Origin: Terrimicrobium sacchariphilum
GTDB lineage: Bacteria > Verrucomicrobiota > Verrucomicrobiia > Chthoniobacterales > Terrimicrobiaceae
Assembly: GCF_001613545.1 (NCBI RefSeq)
Contig: NZ_BDCO01000003.1
Coordinates: forward strand, 726,157 to 790,156
Direction: 5' to 3'
Length of the DNA stretch: 64,000 nt
Shown in pieces: positions 43,478 through 52,968 of this stretch (position 1 is its first letter; each line of letters starts with the position of its first letter). Both the position numbers and the translations under genes were made by a program. The notes beneath the pieces were generated by a model, which was not told where the DNA came from, ran no database searches, and was given only the letters and a program-made list of their open reading frames with translations.

Positions 43478-45162
43478 TGGCAACGCCCTCCATTGACGCA
43501 AAGCCGATCCTCGCCCGGTGGGATTCGATGAAGGCGAAGCGTTCCACCTGGGACGGCTATTGGCAAAGGATCGCGGACTACGTCATGCCGCGTAAGGCGC
43601 AGATCAACCGGAGCTCGACCGGCGCCGCCAATGATACCGCGCAGCTTTTCGACACGACGGCGGTCTATGCCAACCAGACGCTAGCAAATGGGATGCTGGC
43701 CTATATGACGCCCGCTGACGGGCAGTGGTTTAGCTTCTCGCCTCCGGCCTCCCGGGAAAGCGATGATGAAGTGTCGCAGTGGCTCCAGCGCTGTACCGAG
43801 ATCGTTCAACGCAACCTCGCGAATTCGAATTTCTACTCCGAGATTCACGAGCTTTACTTTGACGATGGAGGGTTCGGTACCGGGACGCTGATTGCTCTCC
43901 CGGGCAAGAGCGCGGCCCTGAACTTCCAGGCGCTTCAAATCGGCTCCTACTGCATCGCCGAGGACGACGAGAGGCTCGTCAATACGCTCTTTCGCGAACT
44001 CAAGCTTACGGCGGAGCAGGCGGCGGACAGGTTCGGAGAGGAGCGACTGAGCGAGAAGCTGCGGAAAGAACTGGCGAAGATCCGTGAGACTGGAAAGGGG
44101 TGCGAACAAGAGCATTGCTTTCTCCATGCCGTCTATCCGCGCAGGGCGTCCGAACGTGAACCCGGCAAGATGGACGGCAAAAACAAGGCTTTCGCCTCGG
44201 TGTACATCGAGACCGATAGCCGTCATGTCGTTTCGGTCGGAGGGTTCGACGAGAAGCCATTTTTTGCAACCCGTCATGCCAGGTGGGGATCGGAGGTATG
44301 GGGAATCTCTCCGTCGTGGATGGCATTGCCCGAGGCGCGGCAGTTGAATGAACTCGTCAAGAGCATGGATGCCTTGGCTGAGGTTAAGGCGTGGCCGCGC
44401 ATCCTCGCCCCGGGCGACATGGAAGGGGAGATGGACCTCGGCGCGTCCGGCGTGACGTTCTTTGACCCGTCCAACCCGCAGGCGATACCGCGCGAATGGG
44501 CGGCCTCTGGTGACTACAATATCGGCCTCGAGCGCGAGAAGCGGAAACAGGATGCGATCGAACGCGCCTACCACGTGCCGCTCTTCAACATGTTCTCACA
44601 GATCGAGCGGCAGATGACGGCACGAGAGGTTGCGGAGCGGAGCGCGGAGAAGCTGAACCAGTTCACCCCGGCCTTTACCCGCAAGACCACGGAGCTTTTG
44701 ACGCCCCTCCTTCGTTGCGTGTTTAACATTCACCTTCGAGGCGGCATGTTCCCGCCTCCGCCAGCGGGGATGGTCGAGCAAGGCCCTGACGGCGTGGCGT
44801 ACCTGGCTGAACCGGAGATTTCCTATAACTCCCGGGTGGCGCTCGCCATGAAGGCACAAGCCAACCTCGCCGCAAGCCGCTCTATGGAAGGGAGCATTAT
44901 GCTGGCTCAGTTCCGGCCCGAAGTGCTCGACCACTACGACGTTGACCGCATCACGCGCGACGGGGCGCGCAATGACGGTCTCCCGGCTGACTGGCTTTTG
45001 CCTGCCGAAAAGGTGGAGTCAATACGTAAAGCCCGGGCGGAAGCGCAACAGGCAGCTGCGGCGCAACAGCAGGCTCTCGCCGCGGCCGAGGTCGCCCAAA
45101 AGGCGGGGAGCGTCAAACCCGATAGCCTGGCTGGTCAGGCTGTCCAACAACAGCAGGCATGA
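43477..45162 (+). CDS. Portal protein / head-tail connector (podovirus type)
   Basis: 561 residues. WDGYWQRIADYVMPRKAQIN, then NQTLANGMLAYMTPADGQWF and SFSPP, and IERQMTAREVAERSAEKLNQ are typical of the T7/BPP-1 head-tail connector family. The dodecameric ring forms the DNA gate of the capsid. C-terminal Ala/Gln-rich helices (EAQQAAAAQQQALAAAEVAQ) fit the connector crown. It overlaps the next gene by four bases. Confidence 0.9.
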   Translation: MATPSIDAKPILARWDSMKAKRSTWDGYWQRIADYVMPRKAQINRSSTGAANDTAQLFDTTAVYANQTLANGMLAYMTPADGQWFSFSPPASRESDDEVSQWLQRCTEIVQRNLANSNFYSEIHELYFDDGGFGTGTLIALPGKSAALNFQALQIGSYCIAEDDERLVNTLFRELKLTAEQAADRFGEERLSEKLRKELAKIRETGKGCEQEHCFLHAVYPRRASEREPGKMDGKNKAFASVYIETDSRHVVSVGGFDEKPFFATRHARWGSEVWGISPSWMALPEARQLNELVKSMDALAEVKAWPRILAPGDMEGEMDLGASGVTFFDPSNPQAIPREWAASGDYNIGLEREKRKQDAIERAYHVPLFNMFSQIERQMTAREVAERSAEKLNQFTPAFTRKTTELLTPLLRCVFNIHLRGGMFPPPPAGMVEQGPDGVAYLAEPEISYNSRVALAMKAQANLAASRSMEGSIMLAQFRPEVLDHYDVDRITRDGARNDGLPADWLLPAEKVESIRKARAEAQQAAAAQQQALAAAEVAQKAGSVKPDSLAGQAVQQQQA

Positions 45163-45473
45163 GCGAAGCAGCCAAGCAACGAGGAATTGAGCGCGCCCGC
45201 GAGCGGCAACGGCTGGTGAATGCCGCGCGGCGCGTTCTCGAAAGCGAGGACGGGCGCGTATTGATGGCGCACCTCGAGGAGACATTCCGCGTTAACGAGC
45301 GGGTATTCACCCCGGTTCGTTCCGGTGCCGACGTTTACGCATATGACCCGATCACGGCGGCGCTGGCCGATGGGGCGAGGGCTGTAGTGCTGCACCTCAA
45401 AGGACTTTCGGCGGCAACCGTAAAGGGTGACGCCAACATCGAAGAACCAACCATAACTGTAACAAAGCCATGA
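45159..45473 (+). CDS. Bbp19-like phage protein
   Basis: 104 residues. ARRVLESEDGRVLMAHLEET, YDPITAALADGARAVVLHLK match the pattern of the small Bbp19-type protein that follows the portal in BPP-1-like phages. Role unknown, possibly head assembly. Both ends overlap neighbours by four bases. Confidence 0.68.
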   Translation: MSEAAKQRGIERARERQRLVNAARRVLESEDGRVLMAHLEETFRVNERVFTPVRSGADVYAYDPITAALADGARAVVLHLKGLSAATVKGDANIEEPTITVTKP

Positions 45474-46018
45474 GCATTGAAATCAAGGACGGTGCCGTCA
45501 TTCGTGATGGCGAGAACGTGGGTACCATCGGAGACGGGGGCATATTTGTTCCCGCCGCTGGCCTGCATTGGACGAAGAAACGGGCGGTCGAGGATTTCCT
45601 CGCTGGTGAATCCGGCAAGCCGATCGCGGAGAAGCCACCGGAGGAGGTTACGCAGTCCGTTGCCAACGCTGCGACAGCTTCTCAACCCGAGCGGTGGAAA
45701 CCGGAATTTCCGGTGTTCTACACGGACGCGACCGGAAATCTTCACCGAATCGAAATCAAGGACGATGTTGTCTGGATCGACGGTGAGGACGTGGGCAAGT
45801 TCGACAAGGAGCAGGGGGGCGCATTTGCGTCGTTCGTTGATCCCGCTCCGGTTCTCCAGGGCGAGCCGCCCGCGACTCTTCCGCAGGCTCCCGGATCACC
45901 CGAGCCGGTCAAAGATCCTCAGTATGGCGACCTGACGCCGGCATATATCGAGTGGTTCCGCGCGAATCATTCCGCCGAGGAGTTCGCCAAGCGCTACCAT
46001 CACAGGGGGGTGAACTAA
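45470..46018 (+). CDS. Hypothetical phage protein with duplicated motif
   Basis: 182 residues. IEIKDGAVIRDGENVGTIGD near the N-terminus recurs as IEIKDDVVWIDGEDVGKFDK near residues 93 to 112, an internal duplication. The C-terminus (LTPAYIEWFRANHSAEEFAK) is helical. No family recognised. It lies between the portal-region genes and the scaffold gene, so a head-assembly role is plausible. Confidence 0.6.
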   Translation: MSIEIKDGAVIRDGENVGTIGDGGIFVPAAGLHWTKKRAVEDFLAGESGKPIAEKPPEEVTQSVANAATASQPERWKPEFPVFYTDATGNLHRIEIKDDVVWIDGEDVGKFDKEQGGAFASFVDPAPVLQGEPPATLPQAPGSPEPVKDPQYGDLTPAYIEWFRANHSAEEFAKRYHHRGVN

Positions 46019-46021
46019 GCC

Positions 46022-46900
46022 ATGAAGCGACTACATGGAATGATGTTCTTCGAAGGCGATGGCGCTCCCGGCGGAGGCAGCAGCGCTCCGGCGGCAACGC
46101 TCCTTTCTGGCGGCGAGGGGCAACAGCAGCAGGCGGAAGCGACGCCTTGGGTTGGCGCTGACGGAGCTTTCGCGGATGGTTGGACGTCGCGACTGCCGGA
46201 GGAATTCGGCGACGCTCGCGACGGTCTCGGAAAGTTCAAGACGGTCCCCGATTTGGCAAAGGGGTATCGCGAGCTCGAGAAAACCCTCGGGGCGAAGGGT
46301 GTCTTTGTTCCTGGGAAGGACGCCAAGCCCGAAGAGGTGGCGGCATACCGCAAGGCCGCGGGGATTCCCGAGGCCCCGGATAAGTACAACGTGAAGCCAG
46401 AGCAGTTGCCCGAAGGTTTCACCTGGCCCGCTGACGAGGCGCTGAAGCCAGTACTCGAGGCCGCGCACCGTCACAATGTCTCGGAGGCCGCTTTGCGTGA
46501 CATCATTGGAGCGAATATGTCGCTACAGCAGACGGCAACGGAGGCTGTCGCCAAGGCGCAGCTTGAGGAGGGAACAAAATACCTCCGCGAGCAGTGGGGA
46601 GGGGAGTATGATGCTAATATCAAACTCGCTCTCTCGGCGGCGAAGGTTGCCGGAGTGGACGCGAAGACTCTACCTGGATTCACCGACCCGCAAACCGTCA
46701 TGGCATTTGTGAACCTCGCAAAGAAGATCAGCGACGATCAGTTTGTGAACCCTGGCGGTTCTGGTGCGGGCGGTGGAAAGGGTGGCGCGGCTGAGGCTCG
46801 AGAGATCCAAACGAACCCGGAGCACCCGAAGTACAAGGCGTATCACGATGGTGATAAGGATACGCACGCGCTCGTCTTGAGCCTGTATAAACAGGGATAG
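46022..46900 (+). CDS. Phage scaffolding / head assembly protein
   Basis: 292 residues. The low-complexity N-terminus is followed by LAKGYRELEKTLGAKGVFVP and KYNVKPEQLPEGFTWPADEA and long helices ending in a Gly-rich linker and YKAYHDGDKDTHALVLSLYK. This is the usual architecture of the scaffold gene just before the major capsid gene in podovirus-like phages. A terminator follows it. Confidence 0.75.
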   Translation: MKRLHGMMFFEGDGAPGGGSSAPAATLLSGGEGQQQQAEATPWVGADGAFADGWTSRLPEEFGDARDGLGKFKTVPDLAKGYRELEKTLGAKGVFVPGKDAKPEEVAAYRKAAGIPEAPDKYNVKPEQLPEGFTWPADEALKPVLEAAHRHNVSEAALRDIIGANMSLQQTATEAVAKAQLEEGTKYLREQWGGEYDANIKLALSAAKVAGVDAKTLPGFTDPQTVMAFVNLAKKISDDQFVNPGGSGAGGGKGGAAEAREIQTNPEHPKYKAYHDGDKDTHALVLSLYKQG

Positions 46901-46917
46901 GATTGCTTGGCATAGCT

Positions 46918-46957
46918 GGCCCGGCTTTGGATGAATCCTAGGCCGGGCCTTTCTTTT
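46918..46957 (+). terminator. Rho-independent terminator between scaffold and capsid
   Basis: GGCCCGGC (46918 to 46925) and GCCGGGCC (46942 to 46949) form an 8-bp stem with a 16-base loop, followed by a TTTTCTTTT-like run. It would let capsid be produced from its own promoter. TTGACGTAT follows at 46961, shared with the element before terminase. Confidence 0.75.
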
Positions 46958-47115
46958 GCGTTGACGTATTACCTAGTCCATGTTCTAAGAAGACTGCGCG
47001 GACAACTTCTTTGAAGCCCGCCCCAAACCCGAAAGCTGGGACCTGCACGGTTGCAGATAATCCAGGTGCCGAAGGGGCGAACCTCACTTCAAAACTCAAA
47101 AGGAGAACTTTTTTT

Positions 47116-48021
47116 ATGTCCAATGCACTCAGAAGCATCCCTGAGCACTACGTGACCGCGTATGCGACGAACTGGGAACATCTGTCGTCACAGATGATTT
47201 CCAGGCTCAAGGGGCAAGTCGCCTTCGATACGGTCGAAGGCAAGGAAAAGTCGTACAGCAAAATCGGAGGCGTCCAGTTTCAGCGCATCACAGAGCGGGC
47301 TGGAGCAACGCGAATCCAAGACATCACCACGAGCAAGCGGTGGCTTCGCCCGTACCCGTTCGATGCCGCTCACTACGAGGACGAATGGGACGAGAAGTTT
47401 CTCGGAGATGTCTCGAAGCCGGACAGCGACGTTCTGGTTGAGCATTCCGCCGCTTATGGGCGTCTCGCCGATCAGATCATCCTCGAAGCCGCTGTAGGTA
47501 CTGCCTATACTGGCGAAATCGGAATGACCCCGATCACGCTGCCAGCCTCGCAGACGATCGCAGTTGACTTCGTTCGGACCGGCAGCGCCGCAAACAGCGG
47601 ACTCACCCTTGATAAGCTACGCCGTGCGAAGCGCATCCTCGATGACAACGAGGTTCCGGATGATGAACAGCGAACCATCGCCGTCACCTCCGCTCAAATC
47701 GAGGACCTGCTTCGGTACACCGAAGTAACCAGCAAGGACTACAACATCGTCCAGGCTCTCGTTGATGGAACTCTGAACAAGTTCCTCGGCTTCGAGTTCA
47801 AGCGGGTGTCCAGCGACATCGTTCCGAAGTCTGGGAATATCCGGTCCGTTGTCTTTTGGAGCCGTCGCGGAATCAAACTGTCGGACAGCGGAAAGCAGTC
47901 CCACATGGACATTCTGCCTACGCAGTCGCACTGCTTGCAGATTCGATCGGTCGGCCTCCTCGGGGCCACGCGCGATGAGGAAAAGAAGGTCGGAGTGATC
48001 TACTGCGACGAGTCTGTATAA
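47116..48021 (+). CDS. Major capsid protein
   Basis: 301 residues from ATG 47116, with AAAAGGAGA ten bases upstream, a clear Shine-Dalgarno. Sequence HYVTAYATNWEHLSSQMISR then ISRLKGQVAFDTVEGKEKSY and QDITTSKRWLRPYPFDAAHY matches the capsid family of BPP-1-like podoviruses; the position after the scaffold also fits. The independent terminator upstream and strong ribosome site suggest high output. Confidence 0.82.
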   Translation: MSNALRSIPEHYVTAYATNWEHLSSQMISRLKGQVAFDTVEGKEKSYSKIGGVQFQRITERAGATRIQDITTSKRWLRPYPFDAAHYEDEWDEKFLGDVSKPDSDVLVEHSAAYGRLADQIILEAAVGTAYTGEIGMTPITLPASQTIAVDFVRTGSAANSGLTLDKLRRAKRILDDNEVPDDEQRTIAVTSAQIEDLLRYTEVTSKDYNIVQALVDGTLNKFLGFEFKRVSSDIVPKSGNIRSVVFWSRRGIKLSDSGKQSHMDILPTQSHCLQIRSVGLLGATRDEEKKVGVIYCDESV

Positions 48022-48049
48022 CCCTCAAAGGAGAAAGGAACCCTGAAAT

Positions 48050-48511
48050 ATGGCAACTGTTAAAACAGATGTGGCGACCTCGCAGAGCTCGAATAGCGTG
48101 CGAGATCGCGGCGACAGTAACAAGGTGTCGGGAGACATCCGCATTGCGGAAGCTGTCTACACCACAACGGCGGGTTTGGCGGCTGGCGATATCATCGACA
48201 TCGTTCAACTCCCGATCGGCGCAATCGTGCTTCCGGAACGCTCCTGGGTGGCGAATGAAGCCTCTGGCGGCACCGGCGCGGCGATCGCGAAGATCGGCGA
48301 TGCGGAGGACGATGATCGCTACTCTGCGACCAGCATTGACCTGACCAGCGCTGGAGCACGTGCGGTTACTGCTGTCAATACAACCGCAGTGCTGGTCCGT
48401 ACGCCCGTAACGAAGACCACGAACACCATCAAGGCGACCGTGGCCCTTACCAGCGGGAACGTTACGGCGGGCAAGCTGATCCGCTTCTCGATCGCTTACA
48501 TCCTTCCCTAA
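48050..48511 (+). CDS. Phage head protein, decoration-like
   Basis: 153 residues, Ala/Thr-rich and beta-structured (GDIIDIVQLPIGAIVLPERS). An AAAGGAGAAAGGA ribosome site lies ahead. It resembles the small structural protein that follows the capsid gene in this phage type. Function inferred from position. Confidence 0.6.
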   Translation: MATVKTDVATSQSSNSVRDRGDSNKVSGDIRIAEAVYTTTAGLAAGDIIDIVQLPIGAIVLPERSWVANEASGGTGAAIAKIGDAEDDDRYSATSIDLTSAGARAVTAVNTTAVLVRTPVTKTTNTIKATVALTSGNVTAGKLIRFSIAYILP

Positions 48512-48581
48512 CGCCCGATTGGCGGTTGGTTGATACCCCGCCTTCCCGGTTTACTCATGGCCGGGGAGGCGGTAATCAGCC

Positions 48582-49172
48582 ATGGCATCCCAGCCTTCTA
48601 TTTGCAATCTGGCCTTGGCCCATCTCGGCAAGGCGGAAATCATGTCTCTGGATGACGATTCGCCGTCTGCCGCCCTGTGCAAACAGTTCTACGAGCAGAC
48701 GCGCGATGAGGTCACGCAGAGTCACGCGTGGAATTTTGCCATTCGGCGCCAGACTCTTTCCCAGCTGGCGGAATCGCCTGTTTTCGGATGGGCGTACCAG
48801 TATCAACTGCCTGCCGACTGTCTGCGCATCCTGCAACTGAACGGATACGAGGTTTATCAGCCGGATTCCCGGTACGAGATTGAGGGCGGCAAAATGCTCA
48901 CGAATGATGAGACGGCGCAGGTTCGCTACATCCGCAGGGTCGAGGATGCCACGCTCTTCCCGCCGCTCTTCGTTGAAGCCCTTGCGCTGAAGATTGCAAC
49001 CCGCCTGGCAAAGCCGCTGAGCGGTTCCTCTTCCGAGGTTGAACGCCTTATGGCCGAGTACGAGCGGATTACAAAGCCGCTCGCGGTGCGCAAGGATGCC
49101 GCCGAGGGGAAATCCAAGGTGAAATTGCCCTGGGCGAATAGCCGCTTCGTGCGTGCTCGTTTCGGAGGCTAA
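48582..49172 (+). CDS. Tail tubular protein A-like adaptor
   Basis: 196 residues. SICNLALAHLGKAEIMSLDD, then QTRDEVTQSHAWNFAIRRQT is the gp11 (tail tubular A) pattern of T7-like phages, forming the ring between connector and nozzle. GGEGG ribosome site upstream. It is followed five bases later by the tail tubular B gene. Confidence 0.82.
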   Translation: MASQPSICNLALAHLGKAEIMSLDDDSPSAALCKQFYEQTRDEVTQSHAWNFAIRRQTLSQLAESPVFGWAYQYQLPADCLRILQLNGYEVYQPDSRYEIEGGKMLTNDETAQVRYIRRVEDATLFPPLFVEALALKIATRLAKPLSGSSSEVERLMAEYERITKPLAVRKDAAEGKSKVKLPWANSRFVRARFGG

Positions 49173-49177
49173 GGGCC

Positions 49178-51445
49178 ATGGCGTATCAGCTCATTCCCAG
49201 CTTCAACGCGGGCGAGATTTCGCCGTATCTGGATGCCCGCAGCGACTTCGAGAAGTACGCGGCAGGATGCCGGACGCTCGAGAATTTCATCATCATGCCG
49301 TATGGCGGAGTCTACCGGCGACCTGGCACCGAGTTCATTGCGCCCGCGAAGCTCTCCACAAAGCGCTGCCGCCTCATCGGGTTTAACTTCTCGATCACAA
49401 CCCGCTTTGTCCTCGAGTTCGGGGAGCAATACATCCGCTTCTTTTCCAACGGGGTGCAGGTGACTTCCGGAGGCTCGCCGCTGGAGGTGTCGACGCCGTA
49501 TCTCGAGAGCGAGCTCCGCGACCTGCAATACATCCAGATCAACGACGTGATGTATTTCACTCATCCCTCGCATGAGCCAATGAAGCTCACGCGCAAGGCG
49601 GATACCGACTGGACCTTTGCACCCGTCGCCTGGGACTGGCCCACCTTCCTTGACGAGAACACGGAGGCGACGACGATCACCCCGAGCGCGACGACGGGAA
49701 CGGGAATCACCCTTACAGCCTCGGCCGCTTTGTTTGATGGCGGCCACGTCGGGGCATATTGGCAGATTGCGCACGCCCGGGCGAATGCCGCGGTGACGTT
49801 GGACCTCAGTGGAAACAACACGTCCAGCAGTATCGCGATTCTCGGGACCTGGGAACTTACCACTTACGGAACATGGTCGGGAACGGTGCAGCTTGAGCGG
49901 AGTCTCGACGGTGGCACAAGTTGGGAGGTTTTCCGTACCTTCAACGGGGCCAGCAATCGAAATGTCACGGCCTCGGGGAAAGAGAGCAAGGAGGCGCTTC
50001 TTCGAATGAAGATGGTCTTCACATCCGGCACCGGATCGGCACGGCTCGAGGCGGTCGATGCCCGGGAATATGGAGTAGTCAAAATCACTGCGATTACGGA
50101 CGCCACGCACGCGACGGCAGATGTCATCAACTCCCTGGCCGGTACCAGCGCAACAAAGATTTGGAACGAAGGGGCATGGTCGATAAAGCAAGGCTTCCCC
50201 CGCACGGTCGCCCTGCATGACCAGCGGCTCTATTTCGCGGGGACGAAGAACCGGCCTCAGTCCCTCTGGGGTAGCGTCATCGACGACTTTGAAAACTTCC
50301 GGCTCTCCGCGCTGGATGACTCGGGACTTTTCTTCACTCTATCCGCTCAGGAATCGAATCCGATTCAATGGATGATTTCCCAGGCGTCTTTGGTGATCGG
50401 AACCGCCGGCGACGAGTGGACCCTCGGCAGCACGGACAGCAACTCAGCAATCACGCCGACAAACGTCAAGGCCTCGAAAGAGTCGAGCTATGGCTCGAAG
50501 TCGCTCCGCGCCCTGATCGTTAATGACGTGGTGCTTTTCGTCCAGCGGCAGGGGCGCAAGGTGAGGGAGCTTCTGTACTCGAACCAGACCGAGAGCCTCG
50601 TTGCCCAAGACCTGACGCTTTTGTCGGAGCATGTCACCAAGGGGGGCATCCTCGAGGCTGCGTTTCAGCAGCAGCCGGACGCCATTTACTGGACCATCAC
50701 CGGGGCAGGGCAGCTTGTCGGGCTGACCTACGAGCGATTGCAGAACGTCGTGGGCTGGCACCGGCACACCACGGACGGCGAGTTTGAGAGCGTGGCCACG
50801 ACGTACGGGGCGAGCGGCGGGGATGAAGTGTGGCTTTCCGTCAAAAGAACCGTCAACGGGCAACCTGTGCGCTATATTGAACGCTTCCGCACGGACTTCC
50901 GCGAGGTCTTCGAGAACGAGGACAAGGCAAACTGGTGGTATCTCGATTGCGCGGTCAGGGTGACGAACTCTCCCAAGAGCGCGAGCGTCAGCGGGCTTTC
51001 TCACCTCGAGGGGCATACGGTCGACATCCTGGCCGATGGCGCCGTATCGCCAGAGCGCACGGTATCGGGCGGGGCAATCACACTCCAGGCACCGGCGGAA
51101 ACCGTCCTCGTCGGCCTGCCGTATACGTCGACGCTCAAGCCGATGAAGCTTGAGATGCAGGCATGGGCCAGCCGTGGCGTCAAAAAGCGGGTGCATCAGA
51201 TCCTCGCGTCCTTTCTCAAATCGCTTGGCGGGCAGTACTCAACCAATGGCGTAAAGTTCTGGCCAATTCTCTCCCGGGCGACCGGGGATCAGATGGACGA
51301 CAGTCCGCCGGTTTTCACGGGTGACAAAGACCTTGTGACCGGGGCGGACTATTCGCGGGCGGCAGACATCGTTATCAGGCAGGAACAGCCGTTACCGCTG
51401 ACGGTGCTGGCCCTGACCGCAAAGTGGGATGCTTATGCAGAGTGA
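49178..51445 (+). CDS. Tail tubular protein B-like nozzle
   Basis: 755 residues. AYQLIPSFNAGEISPYLDAR, then CRTLENFIIMPYGGVYRRPG is the N-terminal signature of the phage tail nozzle family (T7 gp12 type; stubby-tail tip). Later SSYGSKSLRALIVNDVVLFV and GRKVRELLYS also fit. It forms the tail tip through which DNA leaves. Confidence 0.87.
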   Translation: MAYQLIPSFNAGEISPYLDARSDFEKYAAGCRTLENFIIMPYGGVYRRPGTEFIAPAKLSTKRCRLIGFNFSITTRFVLEFGEQYIRFFSNGVQVTSGGSPLEVSTPYLESELRDLQYIQINDVMYFTHPSHEPMKLTRKADTDWTFAPVAWDWPTFLDENTEATTITPSATTGTGITLTASAALFDGGHVGAYWQIAHARANAAVTLDLSGNNTSSSIAILGTWELTTYGTWSGTVQLERSLDGGTSWEVFRTFNGASNRNVTASGKESKEALLRMKMVFTSGTGSARLEAVDAREYGVVKITAITDATHATADVINSLAGTSATKIWNEGAWSIKQGFPRTVALHDQRLYFAGTKNRPQSLWGSVIDDFENFRLSALDDSGLFFTLSAQESNPIQWMISQASLVIGTAGDEWTLGSTDSNSAITPTNVKASKESSYGSKSLRALIVNDVVLFVQRQGRKVRELLYSNQTESLVAQDLTLLSEHVTKGGILEAAFQQQPDAIYWTITGAGQLVGLTYERLQNVVGWHRHTTDGEFESVATTYGASGGDEVWLSVKRTVNGQPVRYIERFRTDFREVFENEDKANWWYLDCAVRVTNSPKSASVSGLSHLEGHTVDILADGAVSPERTVSGGAITLQAPAETVLVGLPYTSTLKPMKLEMQAWASRGVKKRVHQILASFLKSLGGQYSTNGVKFWPILSRATGDQMDDSPPVFTGDKDLVTGADYSRAADIVIRQEQPLPLTVLALTAKWDAYAE

Positions 51446-52190
51446 GGTAATTCCGAACGTTGAACTGCGCAGGTACACGCCCAATGATTACCCGATCATC
51501 GAGGCGTGGTGTCTTGCTGCCGGTATCGAACCTATCGCCAAGGGTGCATTGACTGACTACGGGGTGTTTTGCACCTACGGAGGGCGGGAGGTCGCTTGCG
51601 CGTGGTTCTACATCAACAACCGCTCTCCCGTGGCCAAGATGGAAAACCTGATCGAGGTACCGGAAAACCCGTACCCGGAAGCCCGCTTTGAACTCGTCGA
51701 GCTTTTCCGCGGCGAGGCGAAGCGGATGGGGAAGCTGTTCGACATCGACACTCCGCGCACCGGGGAAGCGATCGTGCCTTTCACGTTTCAGAACGAAGAA
51801 GCCTTTGACGCGATCGAGGCGGAGATCTCTCTTCATCCAGAGTCTGCGAAGGCTGAGGAACTGATGCCTCTCAAACATCGGTTTGTGCCTGGCATGTACA
51901 TCCGGGAAATCTTCATCCCGGCCGGGACGCTGCTTACCTCGAGGGTTCACCAGACGGAGCACCCTTTCACGATTTCCATGGGGGATATTTCCGTAGTCAC
52001 GCCCGGGGGCGGAGTGACCCGGCTGAAGGCTCCTTATACCGGCATCACGAAGCCAGGAACCCGGCGGATGCTCTACGCGCACGAGAACACCATTTGGACC
52101 ACGTACCACGTCACCAAAGAAACCGACCCCATGAAGATCGTGCTCGGGGTGACGGATGCGCCAAGGAACCGCTTTTTAGGAGGATGCTGA
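51429..52190 (+). CDS. Phage protein with GNAT-like and cupin-like halves
   Basis: 253 residues (an alternative start ATG at 51435). The first half (VELRRYTPNDYPIIEAWCLA, then VFCTYGGREVACAWFYINNR) looks like an acyltransferase-type fold. The second half (VPGMYIREIFIPAGTLLTSR, HQTEHPFTISMGDISVVTPG, and ITKPGTRRMLYAHENTIWTT) is a cupin known from phage late operons. The function is unknown; it sits among tail genes and overlaps the nozzle gene by 17 bases. Confidence 0.65.
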   Translation: MLMQSEVIPNVELRRYTPNDYPIIEAWCLAAGIEPIAKGALTDYGVFCTYGGREVACAWFYINNRSPVAKMENLIEVPENPYPEARFELVELFRGEAKRMGKLFDIDTPRTGEAIVPFTFQNEEAFDAIEAEISLHPESAKAEELMPLKHRFVPGMYIREIFIPAGTLLTSRVHQTEHPFTISMGDISVVTPGGGVTRLKAPYTGITKPGTRRMLYAHENTIWTTYHVTKETDPMKIVLGVTDAPRNRFLGGC

Positions 52191-52191
52191 T

Positions 52192-52968
52192 ATGTCGATG
52201 ATGTGGACTGCGATCGGAACAACCGTTGTGAGCGTGGCGGCGACGGGTGTCGGAACCGGGATGAGCTATTTTGCGGCTCAGGATCAGGCTTCACAGCAGG
52301 CGGCTATCACGAACCAGAATTACGCTATCCAGAAGCGGAACGCGCAGATTCAGGCGAAGATCGGCCAGCAGCAGGCGAAGTACAAAAAGGCCTATGCGAT
52401 GGCTGGCTACAAGGCCAAGCAGGAGAATGCGCTGACCTACGAGGCGCAGGCCGACGCGATCAACACTCAGGCCCGGGAGGCCGCTCGACGGATGCGGGAG
52501 CAGAATGACGCCGCCTTGGCCACGCAGCGAGCGGCCGTGTCAGCGTCTGGTGTCACAACCGAGGGATCGCCTATCATCGCCCTGGCGGAATCTGCCGGAC
52601 GGCTGGAATTGGCCGTACAGGATTCGAAATGGCAGTCCGACGTGCAGGCGCAGCAATACCGGGAGGCTGCGAAGCAGGAGCGGTATCAATCCGCCTTCGA
52701 CCTGATTGATACTCATATTGCCGACTACGAGGGCAAGCTCGCCAAGGTCGGGTTGTCGCTCAATCTCGATCAGGCGGCCCTTACCCGGTCTGCCGGACTG
52801 AGCGAGTCATCGGCCACGCGAACGGCGGCTTATGGAACGCTTCTAAGCGGGTTCTCATCGATGGCCAGCCAAGTTGGGGGAACTGACTGGTCGCAATTTA
52901 CGAAGACAACGCCGGGAGGGCGGTATAATCCGCTGGCTCCGGTGCGAAAGGCAATCCGCGTTACCTAG
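52192..52968 (+). CDS. Internal virion / ejection protein (gp14-like)
   Basis: 258 residues. A hydrophobic N-terminus (MWTAIGTTVVSVAATGVGTG) is followed by long Ala/Gln-rich coiled-coil sequence. This is the usual pattern of the first ejection protein after the tail tube genes (T7 gp14-like), which inserts into the outer membrane. It converges with the lipoprotein gene, overlapping by eight bases. Confidence 0.75.
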   Translation: MSMMWTAIGTTVVSVAATGVGTGMSYFAAQDQASQQAAITNQNYAIQKRNAQIQAKIGQQQAKYKKAYAMAGYKAKQENALTYEAQADAINTQAREAARRMREQNDAALATQRAAVSASGVTTEGSPIIALAESAGRLELAVQDSKWQSDVQAQQYREAAKQERYQSAFDLIDTHIADYEGKLAKVGLSLNLDQAALTRSAGLSESSATRTAAYGTLLSGFSSMASQVGGTDWSQFTKTTPGGRYNPLAPVRKAIRVT

